Shown here: positions 15,975-23,697 of the stretch, piece after piece | Layout: each line of letters starts with the position of its first letter | How positions within the stretch are numbered: position 1 is the first letter of the stretch | NCBI RefSeq assembly: GCF_001280005.1 | Contig: NZ_LGDW01000348.1 | Location: 1-64,000, forward strand | From: Streptomyces sp. NRRL WC-3618 | Lineage (GTDB): Bacteria > Actinomycetota > Actinomycetes > Streptomycetales > Streptomycetaceae | DNA length: 64,000 nt | Direction of reading: 5' to 3' | Notes under the pieces: generated by a model | The model's input: only the letters and a program-made list of their open reading frames with translations | What the model was told of the DNA's origin: nothing | Databases searched by the model: none | Program-made: the position numbers and the translations under genes

Positions 15975-17035
15975 CCCGAATAGACGTTGAGCAGCAGGTC
16001 GGCGGGGTCGGGCAGCGGGCTCGCCTCCGCGTACGCGATGGCCTCGGCGATCTCGTCGCGCGTGCGCTGCCATACGTCGTCCAGCTCCGCACGGGTCGCG
16101 GTGCCATCGGCGACCGCCCGGGCCTCGATCAGGTCGATGGGGTCGCGGGTCTTCCACTCGGCGACCTCCTCGTCCGAACGGTAGGGATGCCGCAGGCCCT
16201 TGACGCCCTGGTGGTCGAAGAAGCGGTAGGTCTTGGCCTCGATCATCATCGGCCCCTCGCCGCGCCGGGCCCGTTCGACGGCTTCGGTGGCGGCGCGGTG
16301 GACGGCGACCGCGTCCATGCCGTCGACGATGACGCTGGGCATGCCGTAGGCGGCGGCCCGGTCGGCCACGTCGGTGATCAGCATGTGCGCGGACTGCGGG
16401 GTGAACTCGGCGTAGCCGTTGTTCTCGCAGACGAAGACCACGGGCAGGCCGAGGATCGCGGCCATGTTGGCGCCCTCGTGCCAGGCGCCGATGTTGGTGG
16501 CGCCGTCACCGAAGAAGGTCACGGCGACGCTGTCCTCACCCTTGTAGCGGGCGGCGAAGGCCGCGCCCACCGCGATCGGGACGCCGGCCCCGACGATGCC
16601 GTTGGCGCCGAGCATGCCGCGGGTGAGGTCGTTGATGTGCATGCTGCCGCCGCGCCCGAGGCAGGCGCCGGTGACCCGGCCGTACAGCTCGGAGTACATC
16701 TCACGGAAGCCGACTCCCTTGGCCACGGCGTGCCCGTGGCCGCGGTGCGTGGAGGTGATCTGGTCGTCGTCGCGCAGGGCCGTCATCACTCCGGCGGCCA
16801 CGGCTTCCTGGCCGACATAGAGATGCAGGAAGCCGGGCAGTTTGCCCGCCTCCATGAGTTTGCCCGCCTCGGTCTCGAACAGCCGGATGCGCACCATGCG
16901 CTCGTGCAGGTCCTTGAGGACCCGCGGGCCGATCTGTGGGCTGACCTGCTGGGTGACCTGCTGGGTCACCTGTGGGGCGACATGTGCGGTGACCTGCGGG
17001 GTTTTCTTCGACGCCGTCGACGCTCGTTGAGCCAT
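15971..17035 (-). CDS. 2-oxoacid dehydrogenase E1 alpha subunit (acetoin/pyruvate type)
   Basis: The 354-residue protein binds thiamine diphosphate through GDG(176-178)...NN(205-206) and carries RGHGHAVAKGV and GRGGSMHINDLTRGMLGANGIVGAGVPIAVGAAFAARY, typical of the acetoin-dehydrogenase-like E1alpha class. It decarboxylates a 2-oxoacid or acetoin-like substrate and reductively acylates E2. AAGGGG before the ATG at 17035 supports the start over an upstream in-frame codon. Residues 13-37 form an odd Q-V-T repeat, absent from typical members. It is the first gene of the E1alpha-E1beta-E2 operon, and its upstream region holds a candidate operator. Confidence 0.9.
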   Translation of the reverse strand: MAQRASTASKKTPQVTAHVAPQVTQQVTQQVSPQIGPRVLKDLHERMVRIRLFETEAGKLMEAGKLPGFLHLYVGQEAVAAGVMTALRDDDQITSTHRGHGHAVAKGVGFREMYSELYGRVTGACLGRGGSMHINDLTRGMLGANGIVGAGVPIAVGAAFAARYKGEDSVAVTFFGDGATNIGAWHEGANMAAILGLPVVFVCENNGYAEFTPQSAHMLITDVADRAAAYGMPSVIVDGMDAVAVHRAATEAVERARRGEGPMMIEAKTYRFFDHQGVKGLRHPYRSDEEVAEWKTRDPIDLIEARAVADGTATRAELDDVWQRTRDEIAEAIAYAEASPLPDPADLLLNVYSG

Positions 17036-17094
17036 CGTCCGCCCCTTCGTCCGAGGGAGGTTGCCAAGCAATCGGACTTACTTGTGCCGGTCTA

Positions 17095-17136
17095 CAGTAA
17101 CCAGCACGGGGCACCTTACTGAACAGCGTCTCTAAT
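17095..17136. promoter_or_regulatory. Operator candidates upstream of the E1alpha operon
   Basis: Two overlapping signals lie here. CAGTAA (17095-17100) and TTACTG (17116-17121) are exact inverted arms around 15 bases. ACTGAACAGCGTCTCTAAT (17118-17136) matches 15 of 19 bases of the element at 4519-4537. The position, 60-100 bases upstream of the E1alpha start, fits repressor control of the dehydrogenase operon. Confidence 0.45.
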
Positions 17137-17592
17137 TACTATGCCCCGGACCCGGGTCGCCGCCGCGCGCGTCCACCAGCTCCACGACGCCGCCCTCCGG
17201 ATCCGACCAGAAGCCGATCCGCCGACCGCGCGCGAGGACGACGACAGGGTCCGACAGGGGCCGGGCACCCGCGGCCGACAGCGCCTCCACCACCGGGCCC
17301 AAGTCGTCCAGATGGAAGGGGAGATACGACAGCCCCATACGCCCGGCCGGCAAGGGCGTCCCGCATGCCGACACCGCACCCGACCGGGGAAGGATCAACT
17401 GACACACCCCCCGGAAGGCACCCGCAGCCAGACGACCGCGAGCTCGCCGCCGAGCACGGCAGGCCCGCCGATCGACTCGGGCACGCACGAGCGGCGCTCG
17501 ACACGGCAGCCGATGACGTCACGGCAGAAGCGCTCCATCAGCGCCAGATCCCGCACCACCACACCCACCTCGAACGGCCGCGTCACGACCAT
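17132..17592 (-). pseudogene. Frameshifted VOC/glyoxalase-like protein
   Basis: Reading minus from 17592, VVTRPFEVGVVVRDLALMERFCRD to VVWLRVPSGG is the first half of a vicinal-oxygen-chelate protein. The second half (QLILPRSG, GLSYLPFHLDDLGPVVEALSAAGA, GFWSDPEGGVVELVDARGG) continues in another frame to 17132. The switch falls at the six-G run (plus-strand C run 17407-17412), and one added base would restore an uninterrupted protein of about 153 residues. Either the gene is broken or the base run was misread. Its 3' end runs into the operator region of the E1alpha gene. Intact relatives bind a metal and act as lyases, dioxygenases or isomerases. Confidence 0.7.
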
Positions 17593-17740
17593 CACACCCA
17601 CCCCCACGTGACACCGAGCGGCGACTTCGACACTTTCTATTGACAGAGCACACTAAGTCCTGTTGTCGTTTCGGACACAACCCAGCTGTCGCGTTCAGAA
17701 CCGGTCACCGGCTCGCGGCTGGGAGGATTGTGAGGACATC

Positions 17741-19057
17741 GTGGTCCAGACCAGTTCGCCGGAGATTCGGGAACCAGGCGCCGAGCGCAGGTCGCCGGTC
17801 TCGGCGCCCTCCGCCCCGTCCGCCCCCTCGACCCCCGAATACTCGTCGTGGATCAGCCAGGACCGATCCACTGACGCGGCATCGCGAACGATGCGGCGGG
17901 AGGCGGCGGAACTCGTCGAGCGGGTGACGGCGCACTACCGCGACAACACCACGCACCAGGCGGACGGCCAGTGGACGGAACCCGTGGCCAACTACCTCGA
18001 CGCCGACCGCTGGCAGCGCGAGACGGACGCCGTCCACCGGAGCGTCCCGCTGCCGCTCGCCATGTCCTGCGAGCTGCCGGGGCCGAACACCTACAAGGCG
18101 ATCGACGTGCTCGGCATCCCCGTGCTGATCACCCGTGACCGACAGGGCACCGTGCACGCGATGATCAACGCCTGCCGGCACCGGGGGGCCAAGCTCCTCG
18201 AACCCGGCTGCGGGGTGTCCAAGCGGCTCACCTGCCCGTACCACTCCTGGTCGTACGACCTGGCCGGCGAGCTGCGGGGCGTGTATGCCGAGAAGACCTT
18301 CGGTGAGGTTCCGCGCGAAGGCCGCAGTCTCGTCGGACTTCCCGCCGGGGAGCGGGCGGGCATCGTCTTCGTCTCCCTGGACCCGGCGGCCGAGCCCGAC
18401 CTGGACGGCTGGCTGGGCGATCTGCTGCCACTGCTGGAGGGCATGCGGCTGGCCGACTGCCACCACTACTCCACCAGCTCGCTGACCAGTCCCAACTGGA
18501 AGGTCACCCTCGACGGATATCTGGAGACGTACCACTTCGCCTCGCTGCACCCGAAGACGGTGTTCGAGACGAACCTCTCCAACATGATGGCCCACGACAC
18601 CTGGGGCCCTCATCAGCGCATCGCACCGGCCCTGCGCCCGATCGCGCAGGCGGTCGAGCTGCCGCCGGACCAGCGCGACCCCGGGGAGTGTGTCGGCCCC
18701 ATCTACTGGCTCTTCCCGGGCCTCGCCATCGCCGGCGGCTGGCGCCAGAAGATCGCCGTGTCCCTGGTACTCCCCCGGACGGCGACCGAGTCGGTGACCC
18801 AGCAGATCATCCTGCTGCGGGAACCGGCGGTCACCGACGAGGAACGCCAGGTCGCCGACCGGTTCGGCGAGTGGTTCCACGAGGTGGTCCGCGACGAGGA
18901 CTACGCGACCACCTACGGAGTCCAGCAGGGTCTGAAGGCCCTGGCCGGGACCGACTTCGTCTTCGGACGCAACGAGCCCGGACTCCAGCACCTCCACCGC
19001 ACCATTCACCAGCACCTGGACGCAGCCGCCACAGCAGCCCCCAGAGCCGCACGGTGA
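17741..19057 (+). CDS. Rieske non-heme iron oxygenase, large (alpha) subunit
   Basis: The 438-residue form starts at the GTG at 17741, preceded by GAGG. The Rieske domain ligands are Cys145-x-His147 and Cys165-x2-His168 (CRHRG, CPYHSWSYDL). The catalytic domain has DGYLETYHFASLHP, giving His265 and His270 as mononuclear iron ligands. It should hydroxylate or demethylate a substrate with O2 and electrons from a ferredoxin or reductase; candidates are encoded at 23383 and 36236. It lies 30 bases upstream of an SDR, a common pairing in which the SDR oxidises the hydroxylated product. No beta subunit is present. Confidence 0.9.
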   Translation: MVQTSSPEIREPGAERRSPVSAPSAPSAPSTPEYSSWISQDRSTDAASRTMRREAAELVERVTAHYRDNTTHQADGQWTEPVANYLDADRWQRETDAVHRSVPLPLAMSCELPGPNTYKAIDVLGIPVLITRDRQGTVHAMINACRHRGAKLLEPGCGVSKRLTCPYHSWSYDLAGELRGVYAEKTFGEVPREGRSLVGLPAGERAGIVFVSLDPAAEPDLDGWLGDLLPLLEGMRLADCHHYSTSSLTSPNWKVTLDGYLETYHFASLHPKTVFETNLSNMMAHDTWGPHQRIAPALRPIAQAVELPPDQRDPGECVGPIYWLFPGLAIAGGWRQKIAVSLVLPRTATESVTQQIILLREPAVTDEERQVADRFGEWFHEVVRDEDYATTYGVQQGLKALAGTDFVFGRNEPGLQHLHRTIHQHLDAAATAAPRAAR

Positions 19058-19086
19058 ACAACCAACAAGACTCGCGGGAGAACACC

Positions 19087-19878
19087 ATGGTGGCTAAGGG
19101 CAGCCTCGACGGACGTGTCGCGGTGATCACGGGCAGTACGCGCAGCATCGGCCGCGCCATCGCCGAGGCATTCCTCGCCGACGGGGCCACGGTCGTCGTC
19201 AGCGGCCGTTCCGAAGTCAAGGGCAAGCAGGCCCTGGAGGAGATGGGCGCCGGGGACCGGGCCGTCTTCCACCCCTGCGACGCCAACAGCCAGGCGGACA
19301 TCGAGGGCCTCGCCGACTTCGCCGCCGAGCGCTTCGGCAGGCTCGACATCTGGGTGAACAACGTGGGCGGCAGCTCCGGCTTCGCCCCCATCCACCAGCT
19401 CAGCGACGAGGCGTGGCACGACGCCCTCAACCTGAACATCAACGGCTACTTCTACGGCACCCGCCGGGCGCTGCCGAAGATGCTGGCGGGCGGCTGGGGC
19501 CGCATCATCAACATCTCGTCGGTGGAGGGCAAGCAGGCCAACAAGCCCGCGATCAGCCACTACATCACCAACAAGCACGCCATCCACGGCCTGACGAAGG
19601 CGACCGCCTTCGAGTACGGCACCCAGGGAATCACCTGCAACGCCATCTGCCCCGGCGCCGTCGACACCGACCTCATGCGGGCCGCGGGTCCCGCGGCGGC
19701 GGCGGCCGAGGGCATCTCGTACGAGGAGTGGCTGGGCCGGTTCGCCGAGCACGCCGCCACCAAGACGATCACCACCGTGGAGCAGGTCGCGGCGGTCGCC
19801 TCGCTGCTCGCGAGCGACGCCGGGGCGGGTATCACCGGCACGCTGATCAGCGTCGACGGCGGTACGGCGCAGTGGTAG
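19087..19878 (+). CDS. Short-chain dehydrogenase/reductase
   Basis: The 263-residue classical SDR has the nucleotide motif TGSTRSIGRAIAEAFLADG, NNVGG, the Ser of INISSVEG and the catalytic YITNK, with a C-terminal VDGG. It should oxidise or reduce an alcohol/ketone with NAD(P)H in the cytoplasm. CGGGAG before the ATG at 19087 supports the start. It is directly downstream of the Rieske oxygenase and probably acts on its product. Confidence 0.9.
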   Translation: MVAKGSLDGRVAVITGSTRSIGRAIAEAFLADGATVVVSGRSEVKGKQALEEMGAGDRAVFHPCDANSQADIEGLADFAAERFGRLDIWVNNVGGSSGFAPIHQLSDEAWHDALNLNINGYFYGTRRALPKMLAGGWGRIINISSVEGKQANKPAISHYITNKHAIHGLTKATAFEYGTQGITCNAICPGAVDTDLMRAAGPAAAAAEGISYEEWLGRFAEHAATKTITTVEQVAAVASLLASDAGAGITGTLISVDGGTAQW

Positions 19879-19930
19879 GCCGGGGACGGTCAGGGGCGGG
19901 CACCGGTACGGACGGCGGGAGATGTCGGGT

Positions 19931-21667
19931 ATGAAGAGCTGGATCACGGACTGGCAGCGCAGTGAGCGGCTGCCGCACTACACCCGGGCCAACGCGGGCG
20001 AAACCCTGCCGGAGCCCGCCAGCCCGCTGGGCTGGACTCTGGTCTGGGGGCGGGGCCTGCGGGGCTGGCGGCGCGGCTTCGTCGGATTCGGGATCTACCG
20101 CGACGAGGAGGTGGCCGGGCCCCGACCGCCGTTCGTCGGCATGTTCGGCGGCTACTTCTACCTGAATCTGTCCCACATGCGGCTGTTCGGTATCCGGATG
20201 GGCCAGACGTCGGACCAGATCGACGCGGCCTTCGTCGGTCAGCGCTCCGACACGCCCGTGCACGCGGCGCACCCGGACGACCAGGACCAGGAGCTCACCG
20301 CAAAGGCGGGCGCGACGCTGGGGCGGATGCTCGGCCAGGCCGGTTTCCCGGAGGCCGACGCCGACCGGGAACGGCTGCGCGCCCTGCGCCACTCCCGCCC
20401 CGACCTGACGGGGCTGTCCGACACCGAACTGGTGGCACACGCACGGTCGTTGCTGGACGAGGTGGAGACCACCTTCCAGCGGCACGTCGAGTCGTCGCTG
20501 CCCGCGTCCGTCGGACCGGCGATCCTCGGCCCGCTCTGTACGAGTGTGGACCGCCCCGGCGCCATGCTCGACCTGATCGGCGGTCTCGGCGACGTCGACT
20601 CCGCCTCCCCCTCGACCGGGCTGTGGACGCTGTCCCGCCAGGTGGCGGCCTCGGCGGAGCTGACCGCCCTGTTCGACCGGGGTACGGCCGCGGTGGAGCA
20701 GGCGCTCGACGCCGCGACCGGGGACGTGAAGGCGTTCCGGGACTCCTTCGAGGAGTTCCTGGCAGAGTCCGGCGACCGCGGTCCCAACGAGTGGGACATC
20801 CACGCGCTGTCCTGGGAGGCGGCGCCCGTCCAGGCGCTGGCCCTCGTCGACCGGATCCGGCGCAGCCCCGACGACGACTCCCCGGCCGCCCGCCGAACGC
20901 GGCTGACCGAGGGGCGTGAACGGACGGCCCGGGAGATCCGGGCCGCGCTGCCCGAGGAGACGCGGCCCATGTTCGACGCCGGCATGCATGCCTCCCAGGT
21001 GTGGATCCCGGCCCGCGAGCGCACCAAGGCGAACTGCGTCACCGTCGTCAACGAGATCCGGATGGCCGTACGGGAACTCGGTCGCCGGGGCGTCGAGGCA
21101 GGGCTGTTCGCCCGGCCCGAGGACGTGATGATGCTGCTGGAGACCGAACTGGACGACTATGTCGCCGCCCCGGAGTCCTTCGGCCCCGTCATCGCGCGGC
21201 GGCTGGAGGAGTACGCGGGCCTGCACGAGCTGGAGCCGCCGTTCTTCGTCGCCGACGACGCGGGGACCGAGATCGACACCTGGTCGCGCCGCGCCGAGGA
21301 GCGGACCCCGGCGGCCGTCGAGGGTGATGTGCTCGGGGGTGTGGGCGGCAGCCAGGGCACGTACACCGGCAGGGTGCGGGTGGTCACCGACCCGGCCTCG
21401 TGCGAGGCGCTGGAGCCCGGGGAGGTGCTGGTCGCCCCGATCACGGACGCGGCCTGGACCCCGCTGTTCCTGGTCGCCGGTGCGGCCGTCGTGGACGTGG
21501 GCGCGCTCAACAGCCACGCCGTGGTGGTCTGTCGTGAGCTGGGCATCCCGGCCGTGATCTCCGTCGAGAGCGGGACGCGACGGCTGCGGGACGGCATGGT
21601 GATCACGGTCGACGGCGAGCGGGGAACGGTCACCGTGGACAGCGTCCCGGCGTCGCTCGGCAGTTGA
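19931..21667 (+). CDS. PEP-utiliser-like protein with C-terminal phospho-histidine domain and novel N-terminal region
   Basis: The ATG at 19931 has GGGAG 10 bases upstream; the in-frame ATG at 19922 sits directly on that motif and is less likely. The 578-residue product ends in a swivelling domain (VLVAPITDAAWTPLFLVAGAAVVDVGALNSHAVVVCRELGIPAVI) whose His529 is the expected phospho-acceptor of PEP-utilising enzymes. There is no ATP-grasp domain and no PEP-binding barrel. Residues about 1-480 are mostly helical with a Trp/Tyr-rich start (DWQRSERLPHYTRAN, FGGYFYLNLSHMRLFG). The middle resembles the substrate-recruiting part of rifampin-phosphotransferase-like proteins only loosely. It could be the substrate-handling half of a split phosphotransferase with the protein at 6109-8706. 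That is inference. Confidence 0.65.
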   Translation: MKSWITDWQRSERLPHYTRANAGETLPEPASPLGWTLVWGRGLRGWRRGFVGFGIYRDEEVAGPRPPFVGMFGGYFYLNLSHMRLFGIRMGQTSDQIDAAFVGQRSDTPVHAAHPDDQDQELTAKAGATLGRMLGQAGFPEADADRERLRALRHSRPDLTGLSDTELVAHARSLLDEVETTFQRHVESSLPASVGPAILGPLCTSVDRPGAMLDLIGGLGDVDSASPSTGLWTLSRQVAASAELTALFDRGTAAVEQALDAATGDVKAFRDSFEEFLAESGDRGPNEWDIHALSWEAAPVQALALVDRIRRSPDDDSPAARRTRLTEGRERTAREIRAALPEETRPMFDAGMHASQVWIPARERTKANCVTVVNEIRMAVRELGRRGVEAGLFARPEDVMMLLETELDDYVAAPESFGPVIARRLEEYAGLHELEPPFFVADDAGTEIDTWSRRAEERTPAAVEGDVLGGVGGSQGTYTGRVRVVTDPASCEALEPGEVLVAPITDAAWTPLFLVAGAAVVDVGALNSHAVVVCRELGIPAVISVESGTRRLRDGMVITVDGERGTVTVDSVPASLGS

Positions 21668-21738
21668 GGACCGCCGTGGGCCCGTCGCTGACTCCCCATC
21701 AGCGGCGGGCCCGCGGTCACGACCGCGAAAGGAATCGC

Positions 21739-22062
21739 GTGACGGGCATGGCTGAGGAAATCATCGTCGCCGGCTGGATGGACTACGAGCCCGGCGACCG
21801 CGACACGATGCTGGGGCATCTCGTCGAAGTGGGTCACCGGACCCGCGAGGAGGAGCCGGGTTGTCTCGACTACGCCATGACGGCGGACCCCGGCGACGAG
21901 CGGCGCATCCGGGTGTACGAGCGGTGGGTCTCGCAACAGGCCCTCGACGAGCACTTCGGCACCCCGCACATCAAGGAGTTCAGGGCCGCGTCGGCCGGAC
22001 TGACCCGGGTGGGCGTCTCCTTGGAGGTCCACACGGTCGCCGGGTCCCGGCCCATGCGCTGA
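21739..22062 (+). CDS. Antibiotic-biosynthesis-monooxygenase (ABM) domain protein
   Basis: This 107-residue protein is a single ferredoxin-like ABM domain (IIVAGWMDYEPGDRDTMLGHLVEVGHRTREEEPGCLDYAMTADPGDERRIRVYERWVSQQALDEHFGTPHIKEF). Such proteins dimerise and act as cofactor-free quinol monooxygenases or bind small aromatic ligands. AAAGGA lies 5 bases before the GTG at 21739; an ATG at 21748 is the alternative. Its stop codon is inside the long inverted repeat that follows. Confidence 0.85.
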   Translation: MTGMAEEIIVAGWMDYEPGDRDTMLGHLVEVGHRTREEEPGCLDYAMTADPGDERRIRVYERWVSQQALDEHFGTPHIKEFRAASAGLTRVGVSLEVHTVAGSRPMR

Positions 22063-22129
22063 CATCTGACACGGAAACGGCGCCGCCCCTCTCAAGGAGG
22101 GTCGGCGCCGTTTCCGTGTCAGATGTCAG
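22059..22129. terminator. Bidirectional terminator: perfect 27-bp inverted repeat containing both stop codons
   Basis: The arms 22059-22085 and 22103-22129 are exact inverted copies (27 bp each) around a 17-base spacer. The spacer itself contains CCCTC and GAGGG half-sites. The TGA of the plus-strand ABM gene (22060-22062) and the TGA of the minus-strand oxidoreductase (22128-22126) occupy equivalent places in the two arms. The hairpin therefore serves both convergent genes. Confidence 0.9.
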
Positions 22130-23163
22130 TCACCCAACCGCACCAGCATCTTGCCGACGTTGCCCCCGCCGAGCAGGGACAGCAGTGCCCCCGCGGCGTT
22201 GTCCAGGCCTTCCACGACCGTTTCGCGTGCGGTGATCCGGCCCTCGGCGAGCCAGCCCGCGACCCGCTGCTCGAACTCCGGCCGCAGGTCGTCGTGGTCG
22301 CGGACGATGAACCCGCGCAGCGTCAGCCGCTTGAGGACCGCCTGGATCAACTGGTTGATGTCTGCGGACCGTCCGTCGCCGCCGAACTGCGACATCATGC
22401 CGCACAGGGCGACCCGGCCGCCGGTGCGCAACGCGTGCAGGGCGGCGCCCAGTTGCTCACCGCCGACGTTGTCGAAATACACGTCGACGCCGTCGGGTGC
22501 CAGCCGGGCCAGCGCCTCGCGCACCGGCTCGGCGCGGTAGTCGGCGGCGTCGTCGTAGCCGAACTCCTTCACCAGCAGGGCGCACTTGTCCGGCCCTCCG
22601 GCGGTCCCGACGACGCGGCCCGCGCCGAGCCGTCGCGCGAACTGGCCGGCGGCGGTGCCGACGGCGCCGGCCGCCGCCGACACGAGGACGGTGTCGCCGG
22701 GGCGCAGTTGCGCGATCCGGGTCAGGCCCACGTACGCGGTGAACCCGGTCTGGCCGAGCAGGCCCAGCCACGTGGGCAGTGGGGCGAGTTCGGGGTCGAT
22801 GCGGCCCGCGCCGTCGGTGTCGGCGGCGTCCACCACGGCCCGCTCCCGCCAGCCGAGTTGATGACGTACGTACGTGCCCGGCGGCACCGCCTCGCAGCGG
22901 CTCTCCTCCACGACGCCGAGAGCGCGGCCGTCCAGCGGCGAGCCCGGGGTGAAGTTGTGCGTGTAGTGCTTCTCGGTGCTCTCCAGGCGCCCGCGCATGG
23001 ACGGGTCGACGCTCATGTACAGGTTGCGCACGAGGAGTTGCCCCTCTTCCAGGGGCGGCAGCGGGCGTTTTTCGACGGCGAAGTCACCGGGGAGCGGCTC
23101 GCCGTCGGGCCGGCGCACCAGACAGACCACCGGGGTCGTACGAGGCGGCGTCACGGGGTTCAC
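22126..23163 (-). CDS. MDR-superfamily NAD(P)H-dependent oxidoreductase (leukotriene-B4/curcumin-reductase type)
   Basis: The GTG at 23163 overlaps the upstream stop (GTGA), giving 345 residues. The protein lacks zinc ligands and has the MDR signs: LLVRNLYMSVDPSMRGRL at the N-terminus, the dinucleotide motif VSAAAGAVGTAAGQFARRLG, and DVYFDNVGGEQLGAALHAL. Relatives reduce the double bond of enones using NADPH. It sits in an operon with a Rieske oxygenase, a ferredoxin and a small unknown protein, so it may reduce an unsaturated ring or side chain formed in that pathway. Confidence 0.88.
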   Translation of the reverse strand: MNPVTPPRTTPVVCLVRRPDGEPLPGDFAVEKRPLPPLEEGQLLVRNLYMSVDPSMRGRLESTEKHYTHNFTPGSPLDGRALGVVEESRCEAVPPGTYVRHQLGWRERAVVDAADTDGAGRIDPELAPLPTWLGLLGQTGFTAYVGLTRIAQLRPGDTVLVSAAAGAVGTAAGQFARRLGAGRVVGTAGGPDKCALLVKEFGYDDAADYRAEPVREALARLAPDGVDVYFDNVGGEQLGAALHALRTGGRVALCGMMSQFGGDGRSADINQLIQAVLKRLTLRGFIVRDHDDLRPEFEQRVAGWLAEGRITARETVVEGLDNAAGALLSLLGGGNVGKMLVRLGD

Positions 23164-23375
23164 TGCTCCGGCTGTGGGGGCGTACGCCGCTGGGCGAGGC
23201 GGCCGACCCAGCCGGCCATCTGGAGGTCGGCGTGGCGCAGGTCGCCCGACTGCCACCGGGCCTGGAAGTCGAAGACGCCCCGCGCCCCGGTCCTGGGATC
23301 GGTCACCTCGACCAGTCCGTCCTCGGTGAGCCGGTACACATGCCCGGTCAGTGGGTGGGTCACTTGCTTGGACAT
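23160..23375 (-). CDS. Small protein of unknown function (71 aa)
   Basis: This is a compact soluble reading frame with AGGAG upstream of the ATG and a GTGA overlap with the oxidoreductase behind it, so it is translated. The sequence (QVTHPLTGHVYRLTEDGLVEV, then FDFQARWQSGDLRHADLQMAGWVGR) has no Cys, no membrane segment and no motif I recognise. Its place between the ferredoxin and the reductase suggests a small accessory subunit or docking protein for the Rieske system, but this is only context. Confidence 0.7.
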   Translation of the reverse strand: MSKQVTHPLTGHVYRLTEDGLVEVTDPRTGARGVFDFQARWQSGDLRHADLQMAGWVGRLAQRRTPPQPEQ

Positions 23376-23382
23376 GGGGGTC

Positions 23383-23697
23383 TCACTCCTGCACTCGGCG
23401 GCGCACGCCGCGCTTGGTCACGGTCACCGGGCCGTCGACCCGGAGCCGGCAGGCGAGCCGGGTCAGGCCGTCGACGGGCCTGCGCAGGGACTCGATGCCC
23501 TCGCGTTCCAGCGGGCCCACCGGGGAACAGTTCTCGGCGCCCTCCTCCACCTGGACGAAGCAGGTACGGCAGGTGCCCTTGCCGCCGCAGAGGGTGGGCC
23601 AGCGGTAGCCGAGCCGCTGGGCGGCGGTGAACAGGTCCTCGCCGTCGAGGACTTCGAGCTCGACGCCGGAGGGTCTGACCGCCACCCGGTGGGTCAC
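23383..23697 (-). CDS. 2Fe-2S ferredoxin
   Basis: The 104-residue protein starts at a GTG overlapping the Rieske oxygenase stop (GTGA). Cluster ligands are Cys37-x5-Cys43-x2-Cys46 and Cys83, the plant/adrenodoxin-type pattern (CGGKGTCRTC). It should carry electrons to the Rieske oxygenase encoded immediately upstream. No dedicated ferredoxin reductase is adjacent; the flavoprotein at 36236 has its own 2Fe-2S domain and is a different type. Confidence 0.92.
   Translation of the reverse strand: MTHRVAVRPSGVELEVLDGEDLFTAAQRLGYRWPTLCGGKGTCRTCFVQVEEGAENCSPVGPLEREGIESLRRPVDGLTRLACRLRVDGPVTVTKRGVRRRVQE

Noticed and set aside
13255..16107. 950-codon frame suggesting an E1beta-E2 fusion or giant E2
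   Set aside because: The part before the GTG at 14934 is Arg/Pro/Ser-rich shadow of the E1beta gene. The GTGA overlap shows a separate E2.
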